This document shows, piece after piece, positions 34,326 to 43,227 of a stretch of DNA of 64,000 nt (positions are counted from its first letter, which is position 1; every line of letters starts with the position of its first letter). The stretch is taken from NCBI GenBank assembly GCA_013289875.1, contig JABCZC010000001.1, positions 1-64,000 of the forward strand, given 5' to 3'. The translations under genes were made by a program, and so were the position numbers. The notes beneath the pieces were generated by a model. That model was not told the DNA's origin and searched no databases. It saw only the letters and a program-made list of their open reading frames with translations. Source of the stretch: Acidobacteriota bacterium (GTDB lineage Bacteria; Acidobacteriota; Terriglobia; Terriglobales; Acidobacteriaceae).

Positions 34326-35839
34326 TAGCGCAGGCCTTCCCGGCGCGCTGCGGATTTCCAGGCACTCCCCACGGTCTGGCTGGCTGGAGCGGGAATGCTG
34401 CGAGCGTTTTCAAAGAATGCGGCGGCAACTGCGGCGACGGTTTCATCTCCGGCAGCGGCCGCGGATGGCGATTGCGCGAGGAGGCGGTCGAGAAATCCGG
34501 TGTCGATGGGGGCGGTTCGGAAGTCTTCGTCGCTGAGAATGCGGCGGAAGAGGCCGAGGTTAGTGCGAATCCCGCCGATGACATATTCGTCGAGCGCACG
34601 CAGCAGGCGCGCAATAGCCAGCTCGCGGGTAGGCGCGTAAGCAATGAGCTTCGAGAGCATGGGGTCGTACTCCATGGGGACGACCCAGCCCTCGTAGATA
34701 CCGCAGTCTTCGCGTATGCCGGGGCCTCCGGGCTGGAGCAGGCGGGTGATGCGGCCGGGCGAAGGAAAAGAGCCGTTGTCCGGGTCCTCGGCATAGACGC
34801 GGCACTCGATGGCGTGGCCACGGAGGTGGATATCGTCCTGCATCAGAGGCAGAGGCTCGCCCTGAGCGATGCGAATCTGGAGGTGCACGAGATCGAGGCC
34901 AGTGACCAGTTCGGTGACCGGGTGTTCGACCTGGAGCCGCGTATTCATCTCAAGGAAATAGAAGTTTTGCTCATCGTCCAGGAGAAATTCGACGGTTCCG
35001 GCGTTCGTGTAGCCCTGGGACTGCGCCAGGCGAACCGCGGCTTCTCCCATGCGCCGGCGAAGCGCAGGGTCGACGACGGCGGAGGGCGCTTCCTCGATGA
35101 CTTTCTGGTGCCGCCGCTGAACGGAGCACTCGCGCTCGCCAAGATAGAGGCAGTTGCCGTGTTCGTCGGCGAGGATTTGAATCTCAATATGCCGGGGGCG
35201 CTCGATCAGCTTCTCCAGGTAAACTTCATCGGACCCAAAAGCGCGGAGCGCCTCGCTCTGCGCAGCTTCGAAGGCCGCCTGCAGGTCTTCGAGGCGGGTG
35301 ATAGCCCGCATGCCCTTGCCTCCGCCGCCGGCCGCAGCCTTAAGCATGACAGGGTAGCGGATCTCGTCAGCGACGGCGTAGGCTTCGGCCAGAGAGGCCA
35401 GGGCGCAGGTCGATCCCGGAATGCGCGGCATTCCGACGGCATCGGCTGCCCGCCGGGCGCTGGTTTTCGATCCCAGGGCGCGCATGGCGGAGGCACGCGG
35501 CCCTATAAATTTCACGCCCGCATGCTCGCAGGCCTCGGCAAAATCGGCGTCCTCGGAGAGAAAGCCGTAGCCGGGATGGATGGCGTCTGCCCCGGTGCGG
35601 CTGGCGATGTCGAGGATGAGATCGCCGCGCAGGTACGATTCAGAGGCGGGTGGCGGACCGAGCCAATGTGCCTCGTCGGATTCGAGAACATGCAGCGCGG
35701 CCCGATCGGCGTCGGAATAGACGGCCACCGTCGCGATGCCGAGCTCCCGGCAGGCGCGATGAATGCGCAGCGCGATTTCGCCGCGATTGGCGATGAGAAT
35801 CTTTTTAAAGGCCGGCGATGGGAGGTTGGGTCGCAACAA
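34325..35839 (-). CDS. Biotin carboxylase subunit
   Basis: A 504-residue ATP-grasp biotin carboxylase. It has the biotin carboxylase N-domain at FKKILIANRGEIALRI, the ATP-grasp glycine loop KAAAGGGGKGMR, the active-site segment EMNTRLQVEHPVTE and the C-terminal domain. It carboxylates biotin on the carrier encoded next to it, using bicarbonate and ATP. The extension of about 45 residues after the usual end is Ala-rich. No ATG starts the frame, and tandem TTGs at 35837-35839 and 35834-35836 are the best candidates, without a clear SD. The gene begins just 17 bases after the terminator of the TPR gene upstream, so its promoter must overlap that region or readthrough must occur. Confidence 0.92.
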   Translation of the reverse strand: MLRPNLPSPAFKKILIANRGEIALRIHRACRELGIATVAVYSDADRAALHVLESDEAHWLGPPPASESYLRGDLILDIASRTGADAIHPGYGFLSEDADFAEACEHAGVKFIGPRASAMRALGSKTSARRAADAVGMPRIPGSTCALASLAEAYAVADEIRYPVMLKAAAGGGGKGMRAITRLEDLQAAFEAAQSEALRAFGSDEVYLEKLIERPRHIEIQILADEHGNCLYLGERECSVQRRHQKVIEEAPSAVVDPALRRRMGEAAVRLAQSQGYTNAGTVEFLLDDEQNFYFLEMNTRLQVEHPVTELVTGLDLVHLQIRIAQGEPLPLMQDDIHLRGHAIECRVYAEDPDNGSFPSPGRITRLLQPGGPGIREDCGIYEGWVVPMEYDPMLSKLIAYAPTRELAIARLLRALDEYVIGGIRTNLGLFRRILSDEDFRTAPIDTGFLDRLLAQSPSAAAAGDETVAAVAAAFFENARSIPAPASQTVGSAWKSAARREGLR

Positions 35840-35855
35840 GTCATTCTATTAGGTA

Positions 35856-35883
35856 AAAAGCCCCCGGCGCGCCGGAGGCTTTT
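35856..35883 (-). terminator. Factor-independent terminator of the TPR lipoprotein gene
   Basis: Inverted repeat AAAAGCC-C-CCGGCG / CGCCGG-A-GGCTTTT with one mismatch, followed on the minus strand by a run of T. It lies 20 bases after the stop codon of the TPR gene and just before the biotin carboxylase start. Confidence 0.8.
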
Positions 35884-35903
35884 ACGAGAGAAGGCAATGA
35901 CTT

Positions 35904-36719
35904 CTACATAACCACGCCATTTGCCTTTTCGTTTTTCTTTTCTTCGTTTGCCTTGCGCGTGTTCATGGCCTTCTCGCGCCACTCATCCACCTGCGCCATG
36001 TCGTCCTTGCGGGCTGCTTCATTGCCGCAGTCAAGGTCGGCCTTGCGGCGATACATGAGCTGGAGGTAGGACATGGCGTCGTCATACGAGGGACGGATTT
36101 CGACGGCTTTATGAAGATAATCGAGGCCTTCGTTCACGAGCGGCGTATTCTTCTCGATCAGCTCCTGACAAGTCTTCTTGGGCATCTTGACGTTTCCCGC
36201 ACCGTCGTCCTGCATGCCGACGTCCTTGAGCGCCTGGACGGCATTGCGATAGGCCAGACGCCAGTCGATGCTGCCGATGGTGTATGCGGCCTCGGCATCC
36301 TGCGGATCGACGGCGAGGACCTTCATCTGCCACTGCTTGGCGTCGTCATACTTGTCGATATTGAAGTAGAGACTGGCCATGTTCTTGAGGCTGTTGATGT
36401 CCTTCGGATCCTTCGCAAGCACGGCCTGAAAACCCTGCATGGCCAGATCGGCGTTTTTTAGATTTTCAGGGGTGGTCAGATCAGGGACAACCTGCTGGGC
36501 ATATGCGGTAGCCAGATACAGATGGGCCATGGGAAGCGAGGGGTCGAAGTTCACCGCCTGCTGGAAATGGTTAATAGCTTCCTCGTACTTCGCGCTCTTA
36601 TAGGCCTGGACGCCCTTATTCAACTGATCGCGGGCCTTGAGGCGCTGGCATCCGGCCATCAGGACAATCAACGAGAGGGTTGCGGCGGCCATCACCGGAA
36701 AACGTACAATGCGATTCAT
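35904..36719 (-). CDS. TPR-repeat lipoprotein
   Basis: A 271-residue lipoprotein with the lipobox LMAGC (Cys about 24) after a hydrophobic signal, so it is attached to a membrane and faces the periplasm. At least three TPR units are visible: KGVQAYKSAKYEEAINHFQQA, then AKDPKDINSLKNMASLYFNI, and AVDPQDAEAAYTIGSID. The last 40 residues are charged (KANEEKKNEKAN). Such proteins usually act as scaffolds in envelope assemblies. It lies downstream of tonB-exbB-exbD-exbD on the same strand, but a terminator and its own promoter separate it from that operon. Confidence 0.87.
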   Translation of the reverse strand: MNRIVRFPVMAAATLSLIVLMAGCQRLKARDQLNKGVQAYKSAKYEEAINHFQQAVNFDPSLPMAHLYLATAYAQQVVPDLTTPENLKNADLAMQGFQAVLAKDPKDINSLKNMASLYFNIDKYDDAKQWQMKVLAVDPQDAEAAYTIGSIDWRLAYRNAVQALKDVGMQDDGAGNVKMPKKTCQELIEKNTPLVNEGLDYLHKAVEIRPSYDDAMSYLQLMYRRKADLDCGNEAARKDDMAQVDEWREKAMNTRKANEEKKNEKANGVVM

Positions 36720-36807
36720 TCTGTGTCTCGTCTCCTTCGATTACCAGTAGGCTCCTGGCAACTGGGATGCTTCAAAGTGGCACATAGTCAAAAATCCTTG
36801 CGCTGTG

Positions 36808-36835
36808 ATTGTACTTCGTTTACGCAATTAGGCAA
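36808..36835 (-). promoter_or_regulatory. Promoter of the TPR lipoprotein gene
   Basis: On the minus strand TTGCCT (36830-36835), a 16-base spacer and TACAAT (36808-36813) form a good promoter. The leader would be about 80 bases, with AAGGAG shortly before the ATG at 36719. Confidence 0.65.
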
Positions 36836-36913
36836 GGGGGTTCAAACGAAATTCTGGAGGTTGAGCAGGCTCCACGACCCTGAATGGACACAGACGAGTC
36901 CAGCAGAAGATGG

Positions 36914-36939
36914 AAAAAGCGGGTCTTATTGACCCGCTT
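36914..36939 (-). terminator. Terminator overlapping the stop codon of exbD (second copy)
   Basis: On the minus strand a 9-bp stem AAGCGGGTC / GACCCGCTT encloses a five-base loop, and the stop codon TAA lies in this loop. A run of five T follows. The end of the coding region is therefore part of the terminator of the tonB operon. Confidence 0.8.
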
Positions 36940-37360
36940 CAATCTTGGGAGTGATCAATCCAATGTGATCGACGCCTACCGCGTGACCAATGTCGATGAT
37001 TTCAGCCACGCTGGAGAAGTTGAGGTTTGGATCGCCCTTGACGAACATGACCTTCTCAGCGCGGGGGGCAAAGATTTCATCGAGACGGGTGCGCAGCTGG
37101 TTCTTGGCGACGTCGTCCTGATTAATCTTGTAGCTGGGAATTCCATTTGCAGAGCCGATTATCTGCACCACAATGGTGCGGTCGTTGGGCTGCTCCTGGT
37201 TGGGGTTCTTGGGCGGCTGGGGCACCAGCGCGTCCAACCCCTTAGGGGTGATGGGCACGATGACCATGAAGATGATCAACAGCACCAGAAGTACGTCGAT
37301 CAGAGGAGTTACATTGATGTCCGAGTTCAGGCCGCCCGGTCCGCCACTTGCCATTCCCAT
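36926..37360 (-). CDS. exbD: ExbD/TolR-family protein, second copy
   Basis: A 144-residue ExbD/TolR protein with a single membrane segment near residues 14-38, containing the family motif [19 protein letters not shown] and its essential proton-carrying Asp. The rest is periplasmic. With ExbB and TonB it converts the proton gradient into motion for outer-membrane import. It is the last gene of the tonB-exbB-exbD-exbD operon, and its stop codon lies in the terminator loop. Two ExbD copies in one operon may form heteromeric units or serve different TonB proteins. Confidence 0.93.
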   Translation of the reverse strand: MGMASGGPGGLNSDINVTPLIDVLLVLLIIFMVIVPITPKGLDALVPQPPKNPNQEQPNDRTIVVQIIGSANGIPSYKINQDDVAKNQLRTRLDEIFAPRAEKVMFVKGDPNLNFSSVAEIIDIGHAVGVDHIGLITPKIEAGQ

Positions 37361-37411
37361 ATGTCAGTTCCTCGTTTCTCTGACCTTCGGCCAGAGGTCA
37401 AATCCTTGCTG

Positions 37412-37861
<450 letters not shown>

Positions 37862-37993
37862 TCTTGACTCCGTCGATCGGCTTCCTTCAACTGCATGGCG
37901 AAGATTCTGCACCGGGAGCGAAGCCGGGCCGAGCCCGCCCCTCTCCCGATGCGTGATTCTCGCTGTCCTCCCCTACGGCCGGGGACAAAGCAA

Positions 37994-38734
37994 TCAGCGG
38001 CGATTACTCTGCTTGATGAAGTAGTCGATCAGTTCGCTCGAGGAATTGTCCATCTCGACGTCGAAGGCTTCAACCTTGTTGGTGAAATAGTTGAACGTCA
38101 TGACGGCGGGGATAGCCACCAACAGGCCGAAAGCAGTCGTGACCAGCGCCTCTGAGATACCGCTGGCGACGGCGCCGATACCTGGCGTCTTCTGCGTGGC
38201 GATTTCCTGGAAGGCCTTCAAGATACCGGCGACGGTTCCGAAGAGTCCGACAAATGGAGCCGTAGAGCCGATAGTAGCCAGGCCGCCGAGGCCGCGCTTG
38301 AGCTTGGCATGCACAATGGCTTCAGAGCGCTCGAGAGCGCGCTTGGAGGATTCAATCTGCTCAGCAGTGATGGCACCCCCGCTGCCGTAGTTGCGGAACT
38401 CCTGCAGACCGGCGGTGACCACTTCGGCCAGGTGCGACTTCTTGTTGCGGTCGGCAACCTTAATGGCCTCATCCAGCTTGCCTTCCTTGAGGGCGCCGGC
38501 GACGCGTGGAGCGAATTCGCGCGACTGCTTGCGGGCTGCGTTGAAATACAGATAACGGTCGATGATGACAGCCAGCGACCAGATCGACATGATGAAGAGC
38601 ACAGCCACCACGCCACGTGCCAGCCAGCCCATGTTGTTCCAAAGATCCATCGGGGCGAATCCGACCGACTGATCTTGAAACAGGCCCAAGGCTGCTGGGT
38701 GGAAAACAAGTTGATTGAGATGAGCGAGAATCAC
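37994..38734 (-). CDS. exbB: ExbB/TolQ/MotA-family proton channel
   Basis: A 246-residue ExbB/TolQ protein with three membrane segments: one near 38-58 (MSIWSLAVIIDRYLYF), one near 150-175 (TIGSTAPFVGLFGTVAGILKAF) and one near 190-215 (SGISEALVTTAFGLLVAIPAVMTF). The second and third hold the conserved TAPFVGLFGTVxGI and ALxTTAxGLxVAIPA motifs lining the proton path. It forms the stator-like ring around ExbD. It follows tonB in the operon. Confidence 0.95.
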   Translation of the reverse strand: MILAHLNQLVFHPAALGLFQDQSVGFAPMDLWNNMGWLARGVVAVLFIMSIWSLAVIIDRYLYFNAARKQSREFAPRVAGALKEGKLDEAIKVADRNKKSHLAEVVTAGLQEFRNYGSGGAITAEQIESSKRALERSEAIVHAKLKRGLGGLATIGSTAPFVGLFGTVAGILKAFQEIATQKTPGIGAVASGISEALVTTAFGLLVAIPAVMTFNYFTNKVEAFDVEMDNSSSELIDYFIKQSNRR

Positions 38735-38832
38735 TGAATCTTTCCTCCTGAGGAGTAATTTCCTGGGAATTTGTAAGACATTAGCGGCTGCAGGCTGCTT
38801 GCCCGGGGCTGCCGGGAAGGCTTAACCCGGCA

Positions 38833-39570
38833 TCAACCACCGAGGGTAAAGATCACGTTGACCTGAGTCTCAACCTCAACCGGCTCGCCGTTGAGCAGGT
38901 AGGGTCTGTAACGCCAGGTTTTGACGGCTTCCATTGCAGATTGCTGCAGCATCGGCGGGCCGCTGAGGACACGGAGATTTTCGATGGTGCCCGACTTGGA
39001 AATGGTTGCCTGAAGGACAACCGTTCCCTGGATACGAGCGGCTTTGGCGATGGCCGGATATTGCGGGGTCATTCCGCCAAGCTTGTTGCCGGCGATCACG
39101 CCGGCAGAAACGTTGATCTTTTTCGGGGCTGCTGCTTTCACAACAGGCGCGGGGCCTGTGCCGATACCGCCCAGAATGCCCCCCATGACACCGCCGGCGC
39201 TTCCGCCAGAGCCGTCCATGCCTGCGACGCCTGCCATCGCTGGCGGCGGAGCGCTATCATCTTTCACTTGTTTGATTTCTTTCGGAATCTTGGTCGGAGC
39301 GACAAGCTGGTTATTCATCATCTCCGAAACCACCTTCTGAATGTGAACCGGAGCAGGCGGCGGAGGGGGTGGCGGCGGTGGCGGCGGTGGCGGAGCGACC
39401 AGCAGCGTGCTCATGGCGGCCTTGGGCAGGGCTTCGGGATAGATCAGCGGAATCAAAACCAAGGCCGCGATGATCGAACCATTGAGCAGTACTCCCACGA
39501 AGGTGAAATATTTGCTCTTCGTCTTGATCTGTCCGCCGGACTCCATTAGAGCATCTTCAAACATGGCCAA
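38833..39570 (-). CDS. tonB: TonB energy-transducing protein
   Basis: A 245-residue TonB protein. A short cytoplasmic start leads to one membrane segment near 26-46 (VGVLLNGSIIAALVLIPLIY). Then comes an uninterrupted run of about 13 Pro near 62-74 and a Gly-rich linker. The C-terminal TonB domain (about 155-245) has PQYPAIAKAARIQGTVVLQATI and ends in VNVIFTLGG. It links the inner-membrane motor to TonB-box receptors such as those at 2.8-6.1 and 48.2-50.4 kb. It is the first gene of the operon. Confidence 0.93.
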   Translation of the reverse strand: MAMFEDALMESGGQIKTKSKYFTFVGVLLNGSIIAALVLIPLIYPEALPKAAMSTLLVAPPPPPPPPPPPPPAPVHIQKVVSEMMNNQLVAPTKIPKEIKQVKDDSAPPPAMAGVAGMDGSGGSAGGVMGGILGGIGTGPAPVVKAAAPKKINVSAGVIAGNKLGGMTPQYPAIAKAARIQGTVVLQATISKSGTIENLRVLSGPPMLQQSAMEAVKTWRYRPYLLNGEPVEVETQVNVIFTLGG

Positions 39571-39745
39571 CCTCGGAAGTGAGAAACGTTGTTACCACCT
39601 TTAGACACCGGAACGGTACTACTTTGTTCCCGGTTTAGTCCACTTAATCCCATTTTGGCGATCAGCCAGCCCAACGGTGGAAAAAAAGTGAGTGCTTCGT
39701 TCTATCACAAACTCCACAGGTCAGGAAATATCTTCGTAACAGGCG

Positions 39746-40951
39746 CTATGCTCTTGCCCGCTTTGCCGCCGGTAAAACCGCCGCTTTCCCGCGCTTCGCC
39801 CGCCAGTCCTGGTAAGCCACGAGCATAGGCGCCGCCACGGCGATTGACGAGTACGTGCCGATGAGAATGCCGATGACCAGAGCGAAGGAGAAATTGCGCA
39901 GCACTTCTCCGCCGAAGATATAGAGCGAGAGCACGGTGAGGAAGGTGAGGCCCGACGTAAGAACGGTCCGGCTCAGAGTCTGGTTGATGCTGCGGTTGAC
40001 CACATTGGCCAGGGGCTCGCGACGCGTAAGGCGCAGGTTCTCGCGGATACGATCGAAGACAACGATAGTGTCGTTCATCGAGTAGCCGATCAGCGTGAGA
40101 ATGGCGGCGATGACGGTCAGCGAGATTTCCTTATTGAACAGCGAGAAGGCGCCGACGGTGATGAGCGTGTCATGGAAAACCGCGACAACGGCAGCCACCC
40201 CGTAGATCAGCTCGAATCGGAACCACAGGTAAACCAGCATGCCGGCCAGCGAGTAGAGAGTGGCGAACAACGCCTGCTTGCGTAGTTGCGCGCCCACCTG
40301 GGGACCGACGATTTCCACGTTACGAACTGCAAAACCCGAGAGATTGGCACCCTGCTTTAGTTCGTTCACCACGGCCGGGGTAGCTATGCCGGAAAGGCTG
40401 TCGATGGAATCGAAGAGGCCGCTGTGCTGATTGTCGCGATAGTCGAGAATGGCGTTCGCCTGCTGCGTGTAGTGCTGGGTGGCCGCGTCGCTGGCACCCA
40501 GATGCTCCGGATCCTTTTCTGCGAGCCATCCGGCGAGCGATCCGCGTCCGGTATTATCGAGGTCCAGCTTCCCCTGGTTGGCCGCGCCACCGGCGGAGTA
40601 GTTGGTGGTCAGCGCGTTCACGATGGCGGCGCGACCCTGGTCGAGAGCGGCCTCGCTGGTCTGGCTTTGCGCCAGGGTAATGAGGACCTCGTGATTTGGC
40701 GCAACGCCGTAGGTCGTGATGCGAGCGTCTCTCAATCCTGCCCTGTCGGCGGCAGAGCGAATCCGGTCGATGTCGGGCTGCTGGTCAAACTTCACGCGCA
40801 CCACGGTGCCGCCGCGAAAATCCACGTCCAGCGGCAAATGATGCCAGAACAACATCGACAGCACGCCGGACACGCTGAAAATGAGCGAAAACCCGAGGAA
40901 ATACCACTTCTTCCCGAGCCAATCGATATTTACTTGCCGAAACAGTTCCAC
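39746..40951 (-). CDS. secF: Protein-export membrane protein SecF with enlarged periplasmic domain
   Basis: A 401-residue SecF. The first membrane segment is near 15-35, the family motif VDFRGGTVVRV follows, and the later VEIVGPQVGAQLRKQ motif precedes five more segments in the C-terminal half (YSMNDTIVVFDRIREN). Together with SecD it uses the proton gradient to pull exported proteins. It is about 80 residues longer than the E. coli protein: an extra stretch of roughly 90 residues (NTGRGSLAGWLAEKDPEHLG and on) sits in the first periplasmic domain. The gene directly follows secD. Confidence 0.95.
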   Translation of the reverse strand: MELFRQVNIDWLGKKWYFLGFSLIFSVSGVLSMLFWHHLPLDVDFRGGTVVRVKFDQQPDIDRIRSAADRAGLRDARITTYGVAPNHEVLITLAQSQTSEAALDQGRAAIVNALTTNYSAGGAANQGKLDLDNTGRGSLAGWLAEKDPEHLGASDAATQHYTQQANAILDYRDNQHSGLFDSIDSLSGIATPAVVNELKQGANLSGFAVRNVEIVGPQVGAQLRKQALFATLYSLAGMLVYLWFRFELIYGVAAVVAVFHDTLITVGAFSLFNKEISLTVIAAILTLIGYSMNDTIVVFDRIRENLRLTRREPLANVVNRSINQTLSRTVLTSGLTFLTVLSLYIFGGEVLRNFSFALVIGILIGTYSSIAVAAPMLVAYQDWRAKRGKAAVLPAAKRARA

Positions 40952-40989
40952 GAAATTCGCCTGCTCCTAAATTTCTTTCCTGCGCCCTG

Positions 40990-42600
40990 CTAAATCGAGA
41001 GCGCTTCTCCGCGTTCCTTGCGGTTGACGTTCGCGTCGAAGATGACGCGCGAAACAAAGACCGCCGTGAACAGGTTAGCCAAAAGTCCGAAGGTCAATGT
41101 CACGGCGAATCCGCGCACCGGGCCGGTACCGAAGATGAAGAGAATCGCCGCTGAAACAATGGTGGTCACGTGCGTATCGATAATGGTCGTCCAGGCGTGC
41201 GCGAAGCCCTGATCGACGGCGACTGCGGGAGATTTGCCCGCACGCAGCTCCTCGCGAATGCGCTCGAAGATGAGCACGTTGGAGTCGACGCCCATGCCGA
41301 TGGTGAGGATGACGCCCGCAATCCCAGGAAGAGTCAGCGTCGACCCGGTATACCCCATAAAGCCGAGCAAAATGACCAGGTTGAGAAAGAGCGCCAGGTC
41401 GGCATTGATGCCCGCTCCGCGATAGTAGATGAGCATGAAGGCCATGACGGCCAGCATGCCTACGATCGAGGCCATCACGCCTTGATGGATGGAATCGGCG
41501 CCGAGCGATGGTCCTACCGTGCTCTCCTGGAGGTAGTGGAGCGATGCAGGAAGAGAACCGGTGTTGAGCAGCATGGAGAGATCATTCGCCTGCTGCTCGG
41601 TCATGCCTCCGCCAATGTTTCCCTGATCGCGAATCTGGTCTTTGATGACGGCAACTTCACGAATCTTGTTGTCGAGCACCACGGCAAGATTCTTGCCCAC
41701 GTTCGCGCCGGTAAACTCGGCAAAATGGTCTCCCGCTGCCGTGGTCAGATAAAAATCGACTTCGGGCTCGCTGGTGTTCGAATTCCGGCCGGTGCGAGCG
41801 CTGCGCAGATCCGTACCGCCGACTTCCGCCGACCGCTTGATCTGGTAATACTGAACGCCGCCCGTGCGCGAAACGCCGGGCGCAGTGGGAACGATGATCG
41901 AGTCGATCGGCACGCTGCCGCCTAGTTGCTGCAGCGCGTCCTGTTCGCTCGTATAAGGGCCTCCGAGCACAGCGTGAATTTCAAGGCGCGCCGTGGATTG
42001 GATCACATCTTTCACGCGCCCGAGATCGTCAACTCCGGGCAGCTCCACCAGGATCTGATTGCTGCCGAGGTTGTACTCCTGGATGACTGGTTCGGTGGTG
42101 CCAAGCTCGTTCACGCGCTGCGTGATGACGACAATCGACTGATCGACGGCGCGTTTCTTGATCTCCGCGACCGCCGTCGGCTTCATGGTGAGCGTCCAGG
42201 TATTGTTCGCGCCCGATGTGATGTCGTACTGCGTTCCGTACTTCGAGTTGAGTACGCTGCGGACGTCTCCGCCGCGATCGGCGGGCGCGCCGTTGATAAC
42301 AATCGCGTCGGGCCGGGTGAGATCGGGTCCCACCGAACCCACGGTAATACCGTTCTGCTGGAGATCCTGCTTGATGTGCGCGGCGTCGCTGTCGCGCGCG
42401 ATGCCGACGGCCTCGTCAACCATCACCTGCAGAATGAGGTGCGTACCTCCCTGGAGATCGAGACCGAGGTGGATGCGATTGAGAATCGAAGCCTTGAGCT
42501 TGGACGGGGACAGGCCGCCGGGGATTCCGATGATCCCAAGGACAAAGAAGATCAGGACGGCGAAGATCGCAATGGTTTTGGTAGTGAGATTCTTACTCAT
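40990..42600 (-). CDS. secD: Protein-export membrane protein SecD
   Basis: A 536-residue SecD with one N-terminal membrane segment, the motif LGLDLQGGTHLILQV near residues 46-60, a large periplasmic domain, and five C-terminal segments containing GMGVDSNVLIFERIREEL near residue 440. The proton-relay Asp lies in this last motif. It works with SecF, encoded 38 bases downstream, and with YajC, encoded 21 bases upstream, so the classic order yajC-secD-secF is preserved. Confidence 0.96.
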   Translation of the reverse strand: MSKNLTTKTIAIFAVLIFFVLGIIGIPGGLSPSKLKASILNRIHLGLDLQGGTHLILQVMVDEAVGIARDSDAAHIKQDLQQNGITVGSVGPDLTRPDAIVINGAPADRGGDVRSVLNSKYGTQYDITSGANNTWTLTMKPTAVAEIKKRAVDQSIVVITQRVNELGTTEPVIQEYNLGSNQILVELPGVDDLGRVKDVIQSTARLEIHAVLGGPYTSEQDALQQLGGSVPIDSIIVPTAPGVSRTGGVQYYQIKRSAEVGGTDLRSARTGRNSNTSEPEVDFYLTTAAGDHFAEFTGANVGKNLAVVLDNKIREVAVIKDQIRDQGNIGGGMTEQQANDLSMLLNTGSLPASLHYLQESTVGPSLGADSIHQGVMASIVGMLAVMAFMLIYYRGAGINADLALFLNLVILLGFMGYTGSTLTLPGIAGVILTIGMGVDSNVLIFERIREELRAGKSPAVAVDQGFAHAWTTIIDTHVTTIVSAAILFIFGTGPVRGFAVTLTFGLLANLFTAVFVSRVIFDANVNRKERGEALSI

Positions 42601-42621
42601 GGGGTTCGTATTGGATGGGAA

Positions 42622-42933
42622 CTACTTTGCTTCCTCGTCGGTGGTGACCGATGCAATCGCGCTTTTGACCACTTCGATCCTAATGTTGTCGGGGGGAATC
42701 CGCAGCTGGATGGCGTCGTCCTTGATGGAGAAAATGGTGCCGCGAATGCCGCCGGTGGTGGTGACCTTGTCGCCCGACTTCAGGCTGCTGAGCATCTGCT
42801 GCCATTGCTGCTGCTTCTTCTGGTTGGGGCGAATCAGCAGGAGATAGAAGACTCCAATGATGAGGACAAACGGGAGAAACGAGAGCAGGCCAGGAGGAAT
42901 CGCGGCAGCCAAAAAAATCGTTAACGTCAACAC
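42622..42933 (-). CDS. yajC: Sec translocon accessory protein YajC
   Basis: A 103-residue YajC with one membrane segment (about 15-35, LSFLPFVLIIGVFYLLLIRP) followed by a small soluble domain with SLKSGDKVTTTGGIRGTI, the family signature. I place the start at a GTG (42933), since AGAGG lies five bases upstream; the longer frame to 42987 adds a non-family N-terminus. It lies between tgt and secD, the usual order. Confidence 0.93.
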   Translation of the reverse strand: MLTLTIFLAAAIPPGLLSFLPFVLIIGVFYLLLIRPNQKKQQQWQQMLSSLKSGDKVTTTGGIRGTIFSIKDDAIQLRIPPDNIRIEVVKSAIASVTTDEEAK

Positions 42934-43227
42934 ACAATCCTCTTTCGGCGGAGCACGAAGAACGCTGCCCAGCACCACTTGCATCAATAGATTTCAGGAA
43001 AGGCCCCGGGCTAAGAGGAAATTCTTTGCCGATAGGGCTTCGAACAGCGCCTGCTGCTTCCTTCTACTTCGGTAAAACGCGGGCTGGCGGCCGGGCTTCC
43101 ATGTGCGCCGCCGGTCTCGCCGGGTGCGCACACGTTACCGCATACCCGAAGAGGCCCTAGTACCATAGCATCGCGTACCGGATTGAGCGGTGTCAAGGCG
43201 TTGGGGCTTCGGACATGCCGGAGCGCA

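Noticed and set aside
34472-35911. A 479-codon plus-strand frame opposite biotin carboxylase
   Set aside because: Biotin carboxylase motifs on the minus strand are unambiguous; the antisense frame is a product of codon bias.
42988-43227. Possible tRNA or small gene in the gap between tgt and yajC
   Set aside because: I looked for TTCGA-type T-loops and acceptor stems and saw none; the short minus-strand frame here has no SD or protein-like pattern.
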